Below are positions 16,565 through 23,933 of a DNA stretch of 31,547 nucleotides, one piece after another (within the stretch, counting starts at the first letter, position 1; every line of letters begins with the position of its first letter). Location of the stretch: contig DATMQA010000081.1 of NCBI GenBank assembly GCA_035566895.1, positions 1 to 31,547 on the forward strand, read 5' to 3'. The notes beneath the pieces were generated by a model, which ran no database searches, had not been told where the DNA came from, and worked only from the letters and a program-made list of their open reading frames with translations. The stretch is from DATMQA01 sp035566895. Its GTDB lineage: Bacteria > Verrucomicrobiota > Verrucomicrobiia > Limisphaerales > UBA8199. The position numbers were made by a program, and so were the translations under genes.

Positions 16565-17532
16565 AAGCCATTCATCTGACAGCCTACGGCAACCCAGCCC
16601 AGAACTTAAAGATGGTCGAAGTTTCGGAACCAAACACGCCGGTCGCAGGCGAGGCTCTGGTGCGAATGGAGTATGCGCCGATTGCTTACAGCGACCTCAT
16701 TTTAGCTCAAGGAGTGTACCTATTACGGCCGAAGCTTCCTGCCGTCATTGGAGGTGAAGGTGCGGGAATCGTCGAGGCGATCGGGTCGGGAGTCACCAGC
16801 GTCAAGGTAGGCGATCGTGTTACCATCCCCTTTGGAACATTCACCTGGTCTGAAAAAGTCCTTGCTCCAGCGCAAGGTCTTTTCGTCGTTCCTCCTTCAG
16901 TCGACGCCAGAACGGCCTCGATGTTAAATATCAATCCTGCGACGGCAGTTCTTCTCTTAAACGAATTTGTAAAGCTAAAGTCAAAAGACTGGATTGTATT
17001 AAATGCAGCCAATTCCCAGATCGCGCGCTGCCTGATCGCGATTGCAAAATCGCGCGGTCTCAACGTTGCAGGTATCGTGAGACGGTCCGAGCTCATACCG
17101 GAAGTTGAAGCGCTGGGTGCTGATTTCGTTGGCGTTGAATTACCGGAACTCTCAAAGCACATTCAGACTGCAACGGGCGGAACACCAATATCCCTCGGTC
17201 TTGATGCCGTAGGGGGTCCGGCGACAGCGACGATGGCAAGTGTGCTCTCTACGGGGGCACATCTCGTCAGCTATGCGTGGCTGAGTGGTTTGCCGATTCA
17301 CGTTTCGCAAGGCGATCTCATCGTCAAGAGATTAAACATCCACGGCTTCTGGATGTATTACGAAGAGTATCTCCCCAAAATTAGAGCGGCACTGACTGAG
17401 GCAACAAAAGTGGTCGCTTCCGGCAAATTAACTTTGCCAATCTCCGCAACATACAAACTGTCCCAAATCAAAGAAGCAATCGAACACTCCCAGCGTGGTG
17501 GCAGGGTTCTATTGGATTTCAATAAGGTATGA
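16561..17532 (+). CDS. Medium-chain (MDR) dehydrogenase/enoyl reductase-like oxidoreductase
   Basis: 323 residues with the usual MDR plan. The N-terminal GroES-like domain runs to about residue 125 (MKAIHLTAYGNPAQ, PAVIGGEGAGIVEAIGSGV, VGDRVTIPFG). The nucleotide-binding domain follows (DWIVLNAANSQIARCLIAIA, RSELIPEVEALGADFV, GLDAVGG). The catalytic-zinc cysteine and histidine pattern is absent (the GHE site reads GGEGAG), so it belongs with the zinc-free quinone or 2-enoyl thioester reductase type. It is coupled to the NADP-binding protein upstream by an ATGA overlap and to an abortive hydrolase start downstream, so the operon continued into a gene that is now broken. Confidence 0.88.
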   Translation: MKAIHLTAYGNPAQNLKMVEVSEPNTPVAGEALVRMEYAPIAYSDLILAQGVYLLRPKLPAVIGGEGAGIVEAIGSGVTSVKVGDRVTIPFGTFTWSEKVLAPAQGLFVVPPSVDARTASMLNINPATAVLLLNEFVKLKSKDWIVLNAANSQIARCLIAIAKSRGLNVAGIVRRSELIPEVEALGADFVGVELPELSKHIQTATGGTPISLGLDAVGGPATATMASVLSTGAHLVSYAWLSGLPIHVSQGDLIVKRLNIHGFWMYYEEYLPKIRAALTEATKVVASGKLTLPISATYKLSQIKEAIEHSQRGGRVLLDFNKV

Positions 17533-17618
17533 GCAATTACACGCACGAAAGGGTTCCGACACAATTTGTCGAGGCCAACGGAGTCCGCTATGCCTACCGC
17601 CGTTTCGTCGCCAGATAA
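17529..17618 (+). pseudogene. Truncated N-terminus of an alpha/beta hydrolase
   Basis: An ATG overlapping the dehydrogenase stop opens a 29-codon frame ending in TAA at 17616-17618. Its residues, including VPTQFVEANGVRYAYRRF, match the first strand of a common alpha/beta hydrolase group in which 'RRFG' is followed by the oxyanion strand. The homology stops within a few codons, exactly where copy 2 of the 65-bp repeat begins. The rest of the gene is missing, so it is a deletion remnant. Confidence 0.65.
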
Positions 17619-17677
17619 AAGATTTTCCAACTTCTGCTGGCTTTCTGGTTCCAAAATTTCGCCTAACTCAGTGGCGA
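17613..17677. repeat. Copy 2 of the diverged ~65-bp repeat, at a gene breakpoint
   Basis: It aligns with 15788-15851 and supplies the stop codon of the truncated hydrolase. The junction suggests deletion or insertion at this repeat. Confidence 0.5.
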
Positions 17678-17768
17678 CACCTGCAATAAGAAAGGAAGGT
17701 GAAGCCTTAATCGACGAACAGAATAAGCAAACAAAACAAACTGAAACAAGATCGAAGGAGACAAAAAT

Positions 17769-18563
17769 ATGCCAAAAAAAATAGAATTCGGAGTTGTAAC
17801 GCTCGCCGCTATGCTGATGGGCGCGATTCTGCTGCTGGAGAGGACTGTTAGAGTTGCTGCTGCGGAGTCGCCAACCGGCATCAAGAACGTGGTTCTGGTG
17901 CATGGTGCATTCGCCGATGGCTCCGGCTGGGAAGCCGTCGCCAAGATCCTCGAGAAGGATGGCTACACGGTGTCGGTAGCGCAGCCCCCCGAGACCTCCT
18001 ACGCCGACGACATCAAGTACACGAAGGCGGCCATCGACGCCATGGACGGGCCGGTGGTCATCGTCGGCCACAGTTATGGCGGGTCCATAATCACCGAAGC
18101 CGGTAACGATCCGAAGGTTTCGGCACTGGTCTATATCGCCGCCTTCGCGCTCGATGACGGTGAGAGCTGTGCGTCGATCGAACAGGCCCTGCCGCAAGCC
18201 TCCAAGGCGTTCAAGTCGGACAGCAACGGCAACTGGTGGATAGAACAGGACCGTTTCGCGACCGACTTCGCGGCGGACGTTCCGCCGGCTGTGTCCCACT
18301 TCATGGCCAAGTCGCAGGTGCCGATCTCCACCGACTCGTTCACCCACAAGGTCACGACGCCCGCCTGGAAGACCAAGCCCAGCTGGTACATGGTGGCCAC
18401 CGCAGACCGGTCGATCAATCCGGACCAGGAGCGCATGATGGCGAAGCGCGCCCATGCCAAGACGATCGAGGTGAATGCCAGCCATGTTGCCTACATGTCT
18501 CACCCGAAGGAAACAGCCAAGCTCATTGAAAAGGCCGCCACCTCTGCGCCCGTCAATCATTAA
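17769..18563 (+). CDS. Exported alpha/beta hydrolase
   Basis: 264 residues. A strong ribosome site (GAAGGAGAC) precedes the ATG. Residues 1-34 make a signal peptide or anchor (VVTLAAMLMGAILLLERTVR ... AAAES). The hydrolase fold follows: NVVLVHGAFADGSGWEAVA with the oxyanion HG, the nucleophile elbow GHSYGG (Ser near residue 101), an acid region in SALVYIAAFALDDGES, and a late histidine in NASHVAYMSHP. The triad looks complete. The substrate is unknown; related proteins include esterases and lactone hydrolases of the 'HGAFADG' group. Third codon positions are richer in G/C than in the flanking genes (many GCC, GAC, ATC), which may mark transfer from a high-GC donor, for example a proteobacterium. 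Confidence 0.88.
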   Translation: MPKKIEFGVVTLAAMLMGAILLLERTVRVAAAESPTGIKNVVLVHGAFADGSGWEAVAKILEKDGYTVSVAQPPETSYADDIKYTKAAIDAMDGPVVIVGHSYGGSIITEAGNDPKVSALVYIAAFALDDGESCASIEQALPQASKAFKSDSNGNWWIEQDRFATDFAADVPPAVSHFMAKSQVPISTDSFTHKVTTPAWKTKPSWYMVATADRSINPDQERMMAKRAHAKTIEVNASHVAYMSHPKETAKLIEKAATSAPVNH

Positions 18564-18618
18564 CGACGTGAGATGAAATCACAAACAGAAATTGTAACAA
18601 GAAATGAAAGGAATTAAT

Positions 18619-19043
18619 ATGAGTAAGCAAACTAAACCGAGCATCGTTTTCTGTCACGGAATCTGGGCCGATGGCTCGTGCTTTAACAAGGTAATCCCCG
18701 CTCTTCAGGCAGCGCTTACGGCGGTGTCGCCTGCGGGTTTGCATTTCAAACCCCAGATGGCGCCTTCTACTACAGCGGAGATACGGCTCTCAGCATGGAC
18801 ATGCAGTTGGTCCGTGAATGGGCAACGCTGGAGTTCGCAGTCTTCCCCGTAGGCGATGGCTTGACCATGGGCGTGATGGATGCAATCAAAGCAGCGAGGT
18901 CGGTGGGCGTGAACAAAGTGGTTGGCGTCCATTACGACACGTTCGATTTCATAAGAATTGACCACCGCGCAGCGGTTAAAGCTTTCGACGAAGCGGGCAT
19001 GAAGCTCCAGTTGCTGGATATCGGCAGCGTCATCGAAATCTGA
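18619..19043 (+). pseudogene. Fused remnants: alpha/beta hydrolase N-terminus joined to a UPF0173-type metallo-hydrolase C-terminus
   Basis: From the ATG at 18619 (AAAGGA upstream) about 31 residues match an alpha/beta hydrolase start (SIVFCHGIWADGSCFNKVIP). Near 18710 this homology stops. From about 18711, in another reading frame, a metallo-beta-lactamase-fold C-terminus begins: GFAFQTPDGAFYYSGDTALS, GDGLTMGVMDAIKAA, NKVVGVHYDTFDFI, ending at 19043. The GDTAL and GVHYDTF motifs are typical of the UPF0173 metal-dependent hydrolase family. Its N-terminal HxHxDH metal site is gone. A deletion must have joined two genes out of frame, so neither product is likely active. Confidence 0.75.
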
Positions 19044-19066
19044 ACCCCTAATTAGAGGTTGAAGCC

Positions 19067-19570
19067 ATGAGATCCAAACAGGAAGCCAACAAAGCTTTGG
19101 TAATCGAGGCATTCGACACTCTGTTCAATAAACGGGACTACGCGGCCGCTGAAAAGTTTTGGTCGCCAAAATATATCCAGCACAGCGCGCATATAGAACC
19201 CGGGAGAGAAGGGCTTTTTAATCTCATCAGGAAACTTCCCGCCACACTCAGCTGGACGCACGGCATCATTCTAGCCGAAGACGATTTTGTCATCGTCCAC
19301 AGTCGTTATTCAGGTCATGGCTTGCCTGCTCCGTGGATTGTGGCCGACATAGTGAGAATAGAAAATGGAGTTTTGGCCGAACACTGGGATGTCATCCAGG
19401 ACGAAGCCACGAAAGAACAATCAAAGAGCGGTTTGCCCATGTTTGGCACTTCATTCGATACATCAGAGCATCAACCCGCTGCCGCGCCGCTGGCGATGAT
19501 GGAAGCGCGAACGATCGTGGCGCCGCTGTATGACGCGCTGAACCAACCGAGCAAGAAGGATGTGGCATAG
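19067..19570 (+). CDS. NTF2/SnoaL-like protein
   Basis: 167 residues in the cone-shaped alpha+beta NTF2-like fold: a helical start (NKALVIEAFDTLFNKRDYAA), AEKFWSPKYIQHSAHIEPGR, a central sheet (DDFVIVHSRYSGHG), and ADIVRIENGVLAEHWDVIQD, a hallmark of the SnoaL-like subgroup. Such proteins are small cyclases, isomerases or binding proteins and often sit with SDRs and hydrolases. The C-terminal tail of about 40 residues is longer than usual. A GAGG lies before the ATG. It follows the broken hydrolase/metallo-hydrolase by 23 bases, so it once belonged to the same transcript. Confidence 0.85.
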   Translation: MRSKQEANKALVIEAFDTLFNKRDYAAAEKFWSPKYIQHSAHIEPGREGLFNLIRKLPATLSWTHGIILAEDDFVIVHSRYSGHGLPAPWIVADIVRIENGVLAEHWDVIQDEATKEQSKSGLPMFGTSFDTSEHQPAAAPLAMMEARTIVAPLYDALNQPSKKDVA

Positions 19571-19589
19571 CCCCCATGCACGAAGGAGG

Positions 19590-19745
19590 CCCATTCGCGG
19601 CGAACGATGAGACCTTGCCCACCATTGAGTATGTCCGCTGGAGCACTTCACGTTTGTACTGCTCAACCGGGTCTTGCCGATCCTCGTCCCCTGCGAGGAT
19701 TACAGTTGGGACGGCAATCTTTTCACCTGTTGGCCGCCCGCACCG
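19590..19745 (-). pseudogene. C-terminal fragment of another alpha/beta hydrolase (minus strand)
   Basis: The minus strand reads KIAVPTVILAGDEDRQDPVE then QYKREVLQR. This is the strand-7/acid region of alpha/beta hydrolases ('VPTxxLxGDxDxxxP'), where the Asp of the triad sits. No start, nucleophile elbow or ending histidine is present. It lies between the NTF2-like gene and arsR and points the same way as arsR. Confidence 0.55.
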
Positions 19746-19768
19746 CGGAATGCTTCACCCCGCAAACG

Positions 19769-20110
19769 CTAGTGTTTGTCTTCCTTGGCCTCGTTTTCGT
19801 AAGCGTGAAGAATCGCCACAACCATTGGCCCGAATTTTTTCTTCAACTCCTGGCATCGCGTCGAGTTCTTGAGTTCAACACCTTTGCGTTCGCTGCGAAC
19901 CAGGCCGGCTTCCCGAAGAATCTTGAAATGCTGCGACAGCGTGGACTTGGGAAGCTTCAAGTTGCCATTGGACACAAAGGCGGAACAGTTCATGGCGCAG
20001 TCAGCCTGAGCCAGTTCGGCGTAGATGCGAACCCTGACGGGGTCGGAGAGGGCGTACAGGATGCCCTGCACGGATATTTCTTTCAGAGACGGATGATAAA
20101 GTGGCCGCAT
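19769..20110 (-). CDS. ArsR/SmtB-family winged-helix repressor
   Basis: 113 residues, full length for the family. It carries the HTH pattern LSDPVRVRIYAELAQAD, LPKSTLSQHFKILREAGLVR and the wing SERKGVELKNSTR. The metal-binding ELCVCDL motif of ArsR is absent; two cysteines (CAMNC) lie just after the first helix pair, so it may sense redox state or reactive compounds rather than metal. It is divergent from the MDR gene at 20294 and has a dyad in the shared region (20147-20167). The expected role is repression of itself and of the MDR-SDR genes to its right. Confidence 0.88.
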   Translation of the reverse strand: MRPLYHPSLKEISVQGILYALSDPVRVRIYAELAQADCAMNCSAFVSNGNLKLPKSTLSQHFKILREAGLVRSERKGVELKNSTRCQELKKKFGPMVVAILHAYENEAKEDKH

Positions 20111-20129
20111 AAAAAAATACTAGCACAAT

Positions 20130-20158
20130 TTGACAAGATAGTCCAGTTGTTCAATATT
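20130..20158 (+). promoter_or_regulatory. Candidate promoter of the MDR-SDR genes
   Basis: TTGACA at 20130-20135 is a perfect -35 box. After 17 bases comes AATATT at 20153-20158, matching 4 of 6 bases of TATAAT. The -10 box lies inside the ArsR dyad, so bound repressor would block it. Confidence 0.55.
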
Positions 20159-20167
20159 ACTGAACAA
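20147..20167. promoter_or_regulatory. Candidate ArsR operator dyad
   Basis: TTGTTCA and TGAACAA are exact 7-base arms separated by 7 bases. The dyad sits in the arsR/MDR intergenic region, about 37 bases before the arsR start, and covers the proposed -10 box of the rightward promoter. This is the layout expected for an ArsR operator. Confidence 0.65.
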
Positions 20168-20293
20168 TAGAACTGATGTGCTGGTTAAAACAATTGATTC
20201 AATCGCAAACATGAAGGAACAGGAAAAGCTTAAATCTCAGATCCACACAAACAACGAAGAACAAAGAGGGAAAAACAAAAAAGGACAAAGCAT

Positions 20294-21265
20294 ATGCGTG
20301 CAATGAGAGCGGAACAATTTAATGGTTACAAGGAGTTGAAGCTGGTCGATCTTCCGAAACCAGCGGTCACAGACGGGAAAGTACTGGTGCGAATCACTGC
20401 GGCCGGCGTCACGCCGCTGGACCATACGATTCTCTCCGGCAAATTTCACGGCTCGAAGGCTCCGTTAGTCCTGGGCAACGAAGGAGCGGGCGTGGTGGAG
20501 GAGGGAGATGGAGCGGACTTTCCCGCCGGCTCGCGCGTGATGTTCTTCGGCGCCTATGGCGCTTTTGAGGATGGAACCTACAGCGAGTGGGTTGCCGTAC
20601 GGAAGAAAGACCTTTGCATGATTCCTGACGGTGTCGACGACGTGAGTGCCGCCGGTATCCCGGTCGCGTATCTGACGGCGCAGGTAGGTCTTACCCGGGC
20701 CGGTTTTCGGGCAGGCAAGACCGTTCTGGCACCGGCAATCGGAGGCTCGATCGGCAATGCAGTCACGCAATTGGCACGCGCCCTGGGCGCAAAACACGCC
20801 ATGTCAAGCACGACCAATCATGCGAAAGCCGAGCAGGCGAAGGCGCTCGGATTCAATGAAGTCATCGATACCTCGTTGGAGAAGTTGGCTGACGGCGTGC
20901 GTCGTATCACGGGCGGTTATGGCGCAGACATCGTCATCGACGGAATCGGTGGTGAAGTCTTGAGCGAGGCGCTCGGAGCGCTTGCCTTGGAAGCAAGTCT
21001 CACAACACTGGGGTATTCCGCAAGCCGTAAGACAACCATTGACGTGATAAATCTTATTGTGCCACAGGCCAGCGTCCGGGGGCTCAACATGTTCGTTCAG
21101 CCGCAGGCGGCCGTTACTGAAGCCTGGAACGTTATTGCCTCACTTCTTAAATCCGGTGCGATCAAACCGATCGTGGCTAAGACCTTCCCACTGGCCGAAG
21201 CGGCTGATGCTCTGCGTTACCTGATCGACGGCCGCCCCTTTGGCAGGGTCGTCCTGACAATCTAA
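20294..21265 (+). CDS. Zinc-free MDR quinone reductase-type oxidoreductase
   Basis: 323 residues. N-terminal GroES-like domain (MRAEQFNGYKELKLVDLPKP, VTPLDHTILSGKFHG, PLVLGNEGAGVVEEGDGADF). The NADPH-binding half holds a glycine-rich turn (APAIGGSIGNAVTQLARALG) and ends EAADALRYLIDGRPFGRVVL, as in quinone oxidoreductases. A second in-frame ATG at 20303 is also possible. AAAAGGA precedes the first. It likely reduces quinones or reactive carbonyls with NADPH. It leads a rightward set with the two SDR genes, probably controlled by the divergent ArsR. Confidence 0.88.
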   Translation: MRAMRAEQFNGYKELKLVDLPKPAVTDGKVLVRITAAGVTPLDHTILSGKFHGSKAPLVLGNEGAGVVEEGDGADFPAGSRVMFFGAYGAFEDGTYSEWVAVRKKDLCMIPDGVDDVSAAGIPVAYLTAQVGLTRAGFRAGKTVLAPAIGGSIGNAVTQLARALGAKHAMSSTTNHAKAEQAKALGFNEVIDTSLEKLADGVRRITGGYGADIVIDGIGGEVLSEALGALALEASLTTLGYSASRKTTIDVINLIVPQASVRGLNMFVQPQAAVTEAWNVIASLLKSGAIKPIVAKTFPLAEAADALRYLIDGRPFGRVVLTI

Positions 21266-21290
21266 CATGCCATGATAATAGGAGAGGAAC

Positions 21291-21368
21291 ATGGAATCGC
21301 TTCGTTATCGGATTATATCCGTTGATGGCGGCATCAACACAACACAAAGCAAAGAAAGGACGAAATAT
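21291..21368 (+). pseudogene. Possible in-frame stub: gene start fused to an SDR tail
   Basis: A strong ribosome site (AGGAGAGGAAC) precedes an ATG at 21291, but the first 10 codons look like nothing. The next residues, SVDGGIN, are the usual SDR ending ('TVDGGxN'), followed by a second ribosome site (AAAGGA) and the true SDR start. This fits a gene that lost its interior. The frame runs into the SDR, so annotation programs may add 26 residues. Confidence 0.4.
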
Positions 21369-22124
21369 ATGAACAATAACAATGGACAAAAATTGGTGGG
21401 CAAAGTCGCGGTAGTCACTGGCGGTTCGCGAGGGATTGGCGCAGCGATTACCAAGAGGCTGGCAGGCGACGGGGCCAGCGTGGCGTTTACTTACGCCAAG
21501 GGCGCGGATGCGGCCGCTTCGGTCGTCAAGGAGATTGAACGCCGCGGCGGAAAGGCAATTGCGATTCAGGCGGATGCCGCCGATGCGGACGCCGTCAAGG
21601 CCGCGGTCGAAAAGGCCGTCGCGACCTTCGGCGAACTGGACATACTGGTGAACAATGCCGGCACGGCCATTCCGAAACCGTTCGAGGAGACGACCCTGGA
21701 AGAGATGGATCGCGTGATCGACATTAACATCCGCGGCGTATTCGTCGCGACGCAGGCGGCGCTGAAGCACATGAAGAGTGGCGGTCGCATCGTCATGATC
21801 GGTTCGGCCGTGGGTGAGCGTGTCGCGGCGCCCGGGCTTGTGCCCTACGCGGGCACGAAGGGGGCCGTCAAGATGTTCACTCAGGCGCTGGCCCGGGAAA
21901 TCGGGAACCGGGGCATCACGGTCAACAACGTGCAGCCGGGTCCGATCGACACCGAATTGAATCCCGCCACGGGCGATTGGGCGGTGCCGCAAAAGGCCGC
22001 CACAGCACTCAACCGTTATGGCCAGGTTGACGAGATCGCCGCGATGGTGGCATTCGTCGCCGGTCCTGAAGCGTCTTACATCACCGGCGCGAACCTGACG
22101 GTCGATGGCGGCATGAACGCCTAA
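21369..22124 (+). CDS. SDR oxidoreductase, 3-oxoacyl-reductase type
   Basis: The chosen ATG at 21369, with AAAGGA upstream, gives 251 residues of normal SDR length. Motifs in order: GKVAVVTGGSRGIGAAITKR (cofactor turn), DILVNNAGTA (NNAG), IVMIGSAVG (catalytic Ser), YAGTKGAVK (YxxxK), NVQPGPIDTELNPATG and a final TVDGGMNA. All catalytic residues are present, so it should be an active NAD(P)H reductase. Codon use is notably rich in GCC, GTC and GCG, like the hydrolase at 17769, and may mark import. It sits between the MDR and the next SDR in the same direction. Confidence 0.92.
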   Translation: MNNNNGQKLVGKVAVVTGGSRGIGAAITKRLAGDGASVAFTYAKGADAAASVVKEIERRGGKAIAIQADAADADAVKAAVEKAVATFGELDILVNNAGTAIPKPFEETTLEEMDRVIDINIRGVFVATQAALKHMKSGGRIVMIGSAVGERVAAPGLVPYAGTKGAVKMFTQALAREIGNRGITVNNVQPGPIDTELNPATGDWAVPQKAATALNRYGQVDEIAAMVAFVAGPEASYITGANLTVDGGMNA

Positions 22125-22200
22125 TCGCACTTCGCGACAACGCGGGGGCGAACAAGGCCCTTCACTAAGCACTAACGAAAAAGCAGAAAGGAAAGTAATT

Positions 22201-22947
22201 ATGAAAAACCAAACCATCCTCATTACCGGAGCGCTCACCGGAATTGGACGCGCTACGGCAATAGCCTTTGCCAGGGAAGGAGCGAAGCTTGTCGTTTCAG
22301 GTCGCCACGATGACAAGGGCCACGAACTGGTCGCTGAATTACGTGGCCTCGGTGCCGAGGCGGAATTTATCAAAGCAGACGTTCGTCATGAAGAAGAAGT
22401 CAAAAATCTAGTCGAAAGAACGGTCAAACGCTTTGGGCATCTTGATGTCGCCGTTAATAACGCCGGTACGGAAGGTAAGCCTGGCCCGATTGTCGAGCAA
22501 ACCGCCGAAACATATGCTGCCACGTTTGAAACCAATGTTCTTGGTGTCTTGCTGAGTCTTAAACACGAAATGCGAGCTATGCAGGCGCAAAAGACAGGAA
22601 GTATTGTCAATGTATCCTCGACGCTTGGTCATACAGGTGCACCGGGAGCTTCTCTTTACGTCGCGAGCAAACATGCAGTCGAAGGCTTGACTCAGTCAGC
22701 CGCGCTTGAGGGCGCTTCGTTTGGAGTTCGCGTCAATTCAGTCGCACCAGGCCCGACCGATACCAGTATGCTCGATCGCTTTACTGGTACGCCGGAGAAG
22801 AAAGCTAATCTTGTTGCCGGAGTTCCTCTCCATCGCATGGGGACCCCTGAGGAATTGGCGGCAGCCATCGTTTTTATGGCCTCGCCGAAAGCTACGTTCA
22901 TTACCGGAACAACGCTTGTCGTCGATGGCGGCAAACTCGCCCGTTGA
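22201..22947 (+). CDS. SDR oxidoreductase (glucose 1-dehydrogenase-like)
   Basis: 248 residues. TILITGALTGIGRATAIAFA carries the TGxxxGIG turn. NNAG (VAVNNAGTEGKPGP), the catalytic Ser (IVNVSSTLGHTG), YVASKHAVEGL (YxxxK) and the VDGG ending are present. After strand 2 it reads SGRHDDKG, and a basic residue there favours NADPH. AGAAAGGAAAG lies before the ATG. The product differs clearly from the SDR at 21369, so this is a second member of the set and not a tandem duplicate. Confidence 0.92.
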   Translation: MKNQTILITGALTGIGRATAIAFAREGAKLVVSGRHDDKGHELVAELRGLGAEAEFIKADVRHEEEVKNLVERTVKRFGHLDVAVNNAGTEGKPGPIVEQTAETYAATFETNVLGVLLSLKHEMRAMQAQKTGSIVNVSSTLGHTGAPGASLYVASKHAVEGLTQSAALEGASFGVRVNSVAPGPTDTSMLDRFTGTPEKKANLVAGVPLHRMGTPEELAAAIVFMASPKATFITGTTLVVDGGKLAR

Positions 22948-23132
22948 TGGCTAAACAATCAAACCCAAACTATAAAATGAAAACTCAGCCTTCCTTCATT
23001 GGGTTCAATCTCATTCCAAGACTCCACGCGCACCGTCAGAAATCGAAGCTTGGTCGTCGTTCATGGAAAGAAAGAGGGCCTGATAGCGATGGGGAAGCAA
23101 AGTTTGACATGGCCAAAAGGGAACTACAGTCG

Positions 23133-23150
23133 GTCCCGGCGGGACAATCT
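23133..23150 (+). terminator. Small hairpin after the SDR genes, possible terminator
   Basis: GTCCC-ggc-GGGAC is followed by AATCTTT. The stem is short and the T run is interrupted. Confidence 0.25.
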
Positions 23151-23175
23151 TTCGTGCCGGGCACAATACCGCATC

Positions 23176-23212
23176 TAGAACATTGTAATGGTGGGCGCGA
23201 CAGGGGTCGAAC
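23176..23212. repeat. 37-bp direct repeat of the tRNA-Leu 3' end, left copy (att-like)
   Basis: These 37 bases are identical to 28706-28742. They contain the T loop, the 3' T stem, the acceptor strand and CCA of tRNA-Leu (on the minus strand) plus 13 bases of trailer. No other part of the tRNA is present, so this is an isolated 3' end like those left at attachment sites. Confidence 0.75.
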
Positions 23213-23289
23213 TTGAAAGCCACGTTCGCCCCGATTCACCAACATGCATTCTGACTCGGCAAACAGGGGCGAACTTGCGTGTCGCCCTT

Positions 23290-23818
23290 TGAACAGATTG
23301 TCCCCATTGAGACGGCGACAACCAGGTCAACGATCCCCATAATATTCCAAATCACGTACCGTCTACTGCCCGCAAACGACGAGTCACGAATTAGTCGTGG
23401 CACGATCCAAGGCGCGGTCACGCCGATTGCCATGTCCCCGAGTCCGGCCGGGAAAGCGAACAATCCAGGCAGAATACCGTGTGCATAGAGTGAAAGGAAG
23501 CCGAGGCCAGCTCACCGCCACGCCTGTATCGCTGTCACCACCCGAAGGTCGGCGCCGAGAACGAAGGCCCTGAAGGCGCCCCATCCGAAGTAAGCAGCAA
23601 AAAATACCGTCAGGGGAATTGCAAAACCGAAGAATATCGCCAGCTGAGGCGAACCTGCGCTCCCAACGAACGCCCCTTGGGCGCCCAGCAGAAAAACAAA
23701 CCGGAACCACAGAGCCAATGCCACAGAAACGACCGGCCTCACGCTCGACCGGTTATCCTTGAGTTCCGAAGTCATGTTTGCGTTGATGCTTCCCATACTT
23801 TCATTTGTCATATTCAGT
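23290..23818 (-). pseudogene. Broken second copy of the 11.4-12.0 kb membrane-protein gene
   Basis: This stretch is nearly identical to 11518-12042. The start region (MTNESMGSINANMTSELKDN) and the first segments are intact. A TGG codon (the Trp of WRWAG) has become TGA near 23512, which stops the protein, and the C-terminal part after GTICS is missing where the match ends at 23290. It is therefore a duplicated, decayed gene. Further substitutions are scattered. The left border lies about 78 bases inside the tRNA-Leu repeat. The marR gene and its palindrome were not copied. Confidence 0.85.
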
Positions 23819-23933
23819 TTGGATGGGGATGTATACAATTTGGGTTCCACGGAAAGTTGAAGGTTCAAGCCAAAAAAGTCCTTCGCGGTTATTGAAGCTT
23901 GACACGTTCGAACGCACGCCTTAATGAACAGCT

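Noticed and set aside
17358..18560. 400-codon minus-strand frame across the MDR tail and hydrolase
   Set aside because: It runs through two real plus-strand genes and the repeat, with no recognisable domain.
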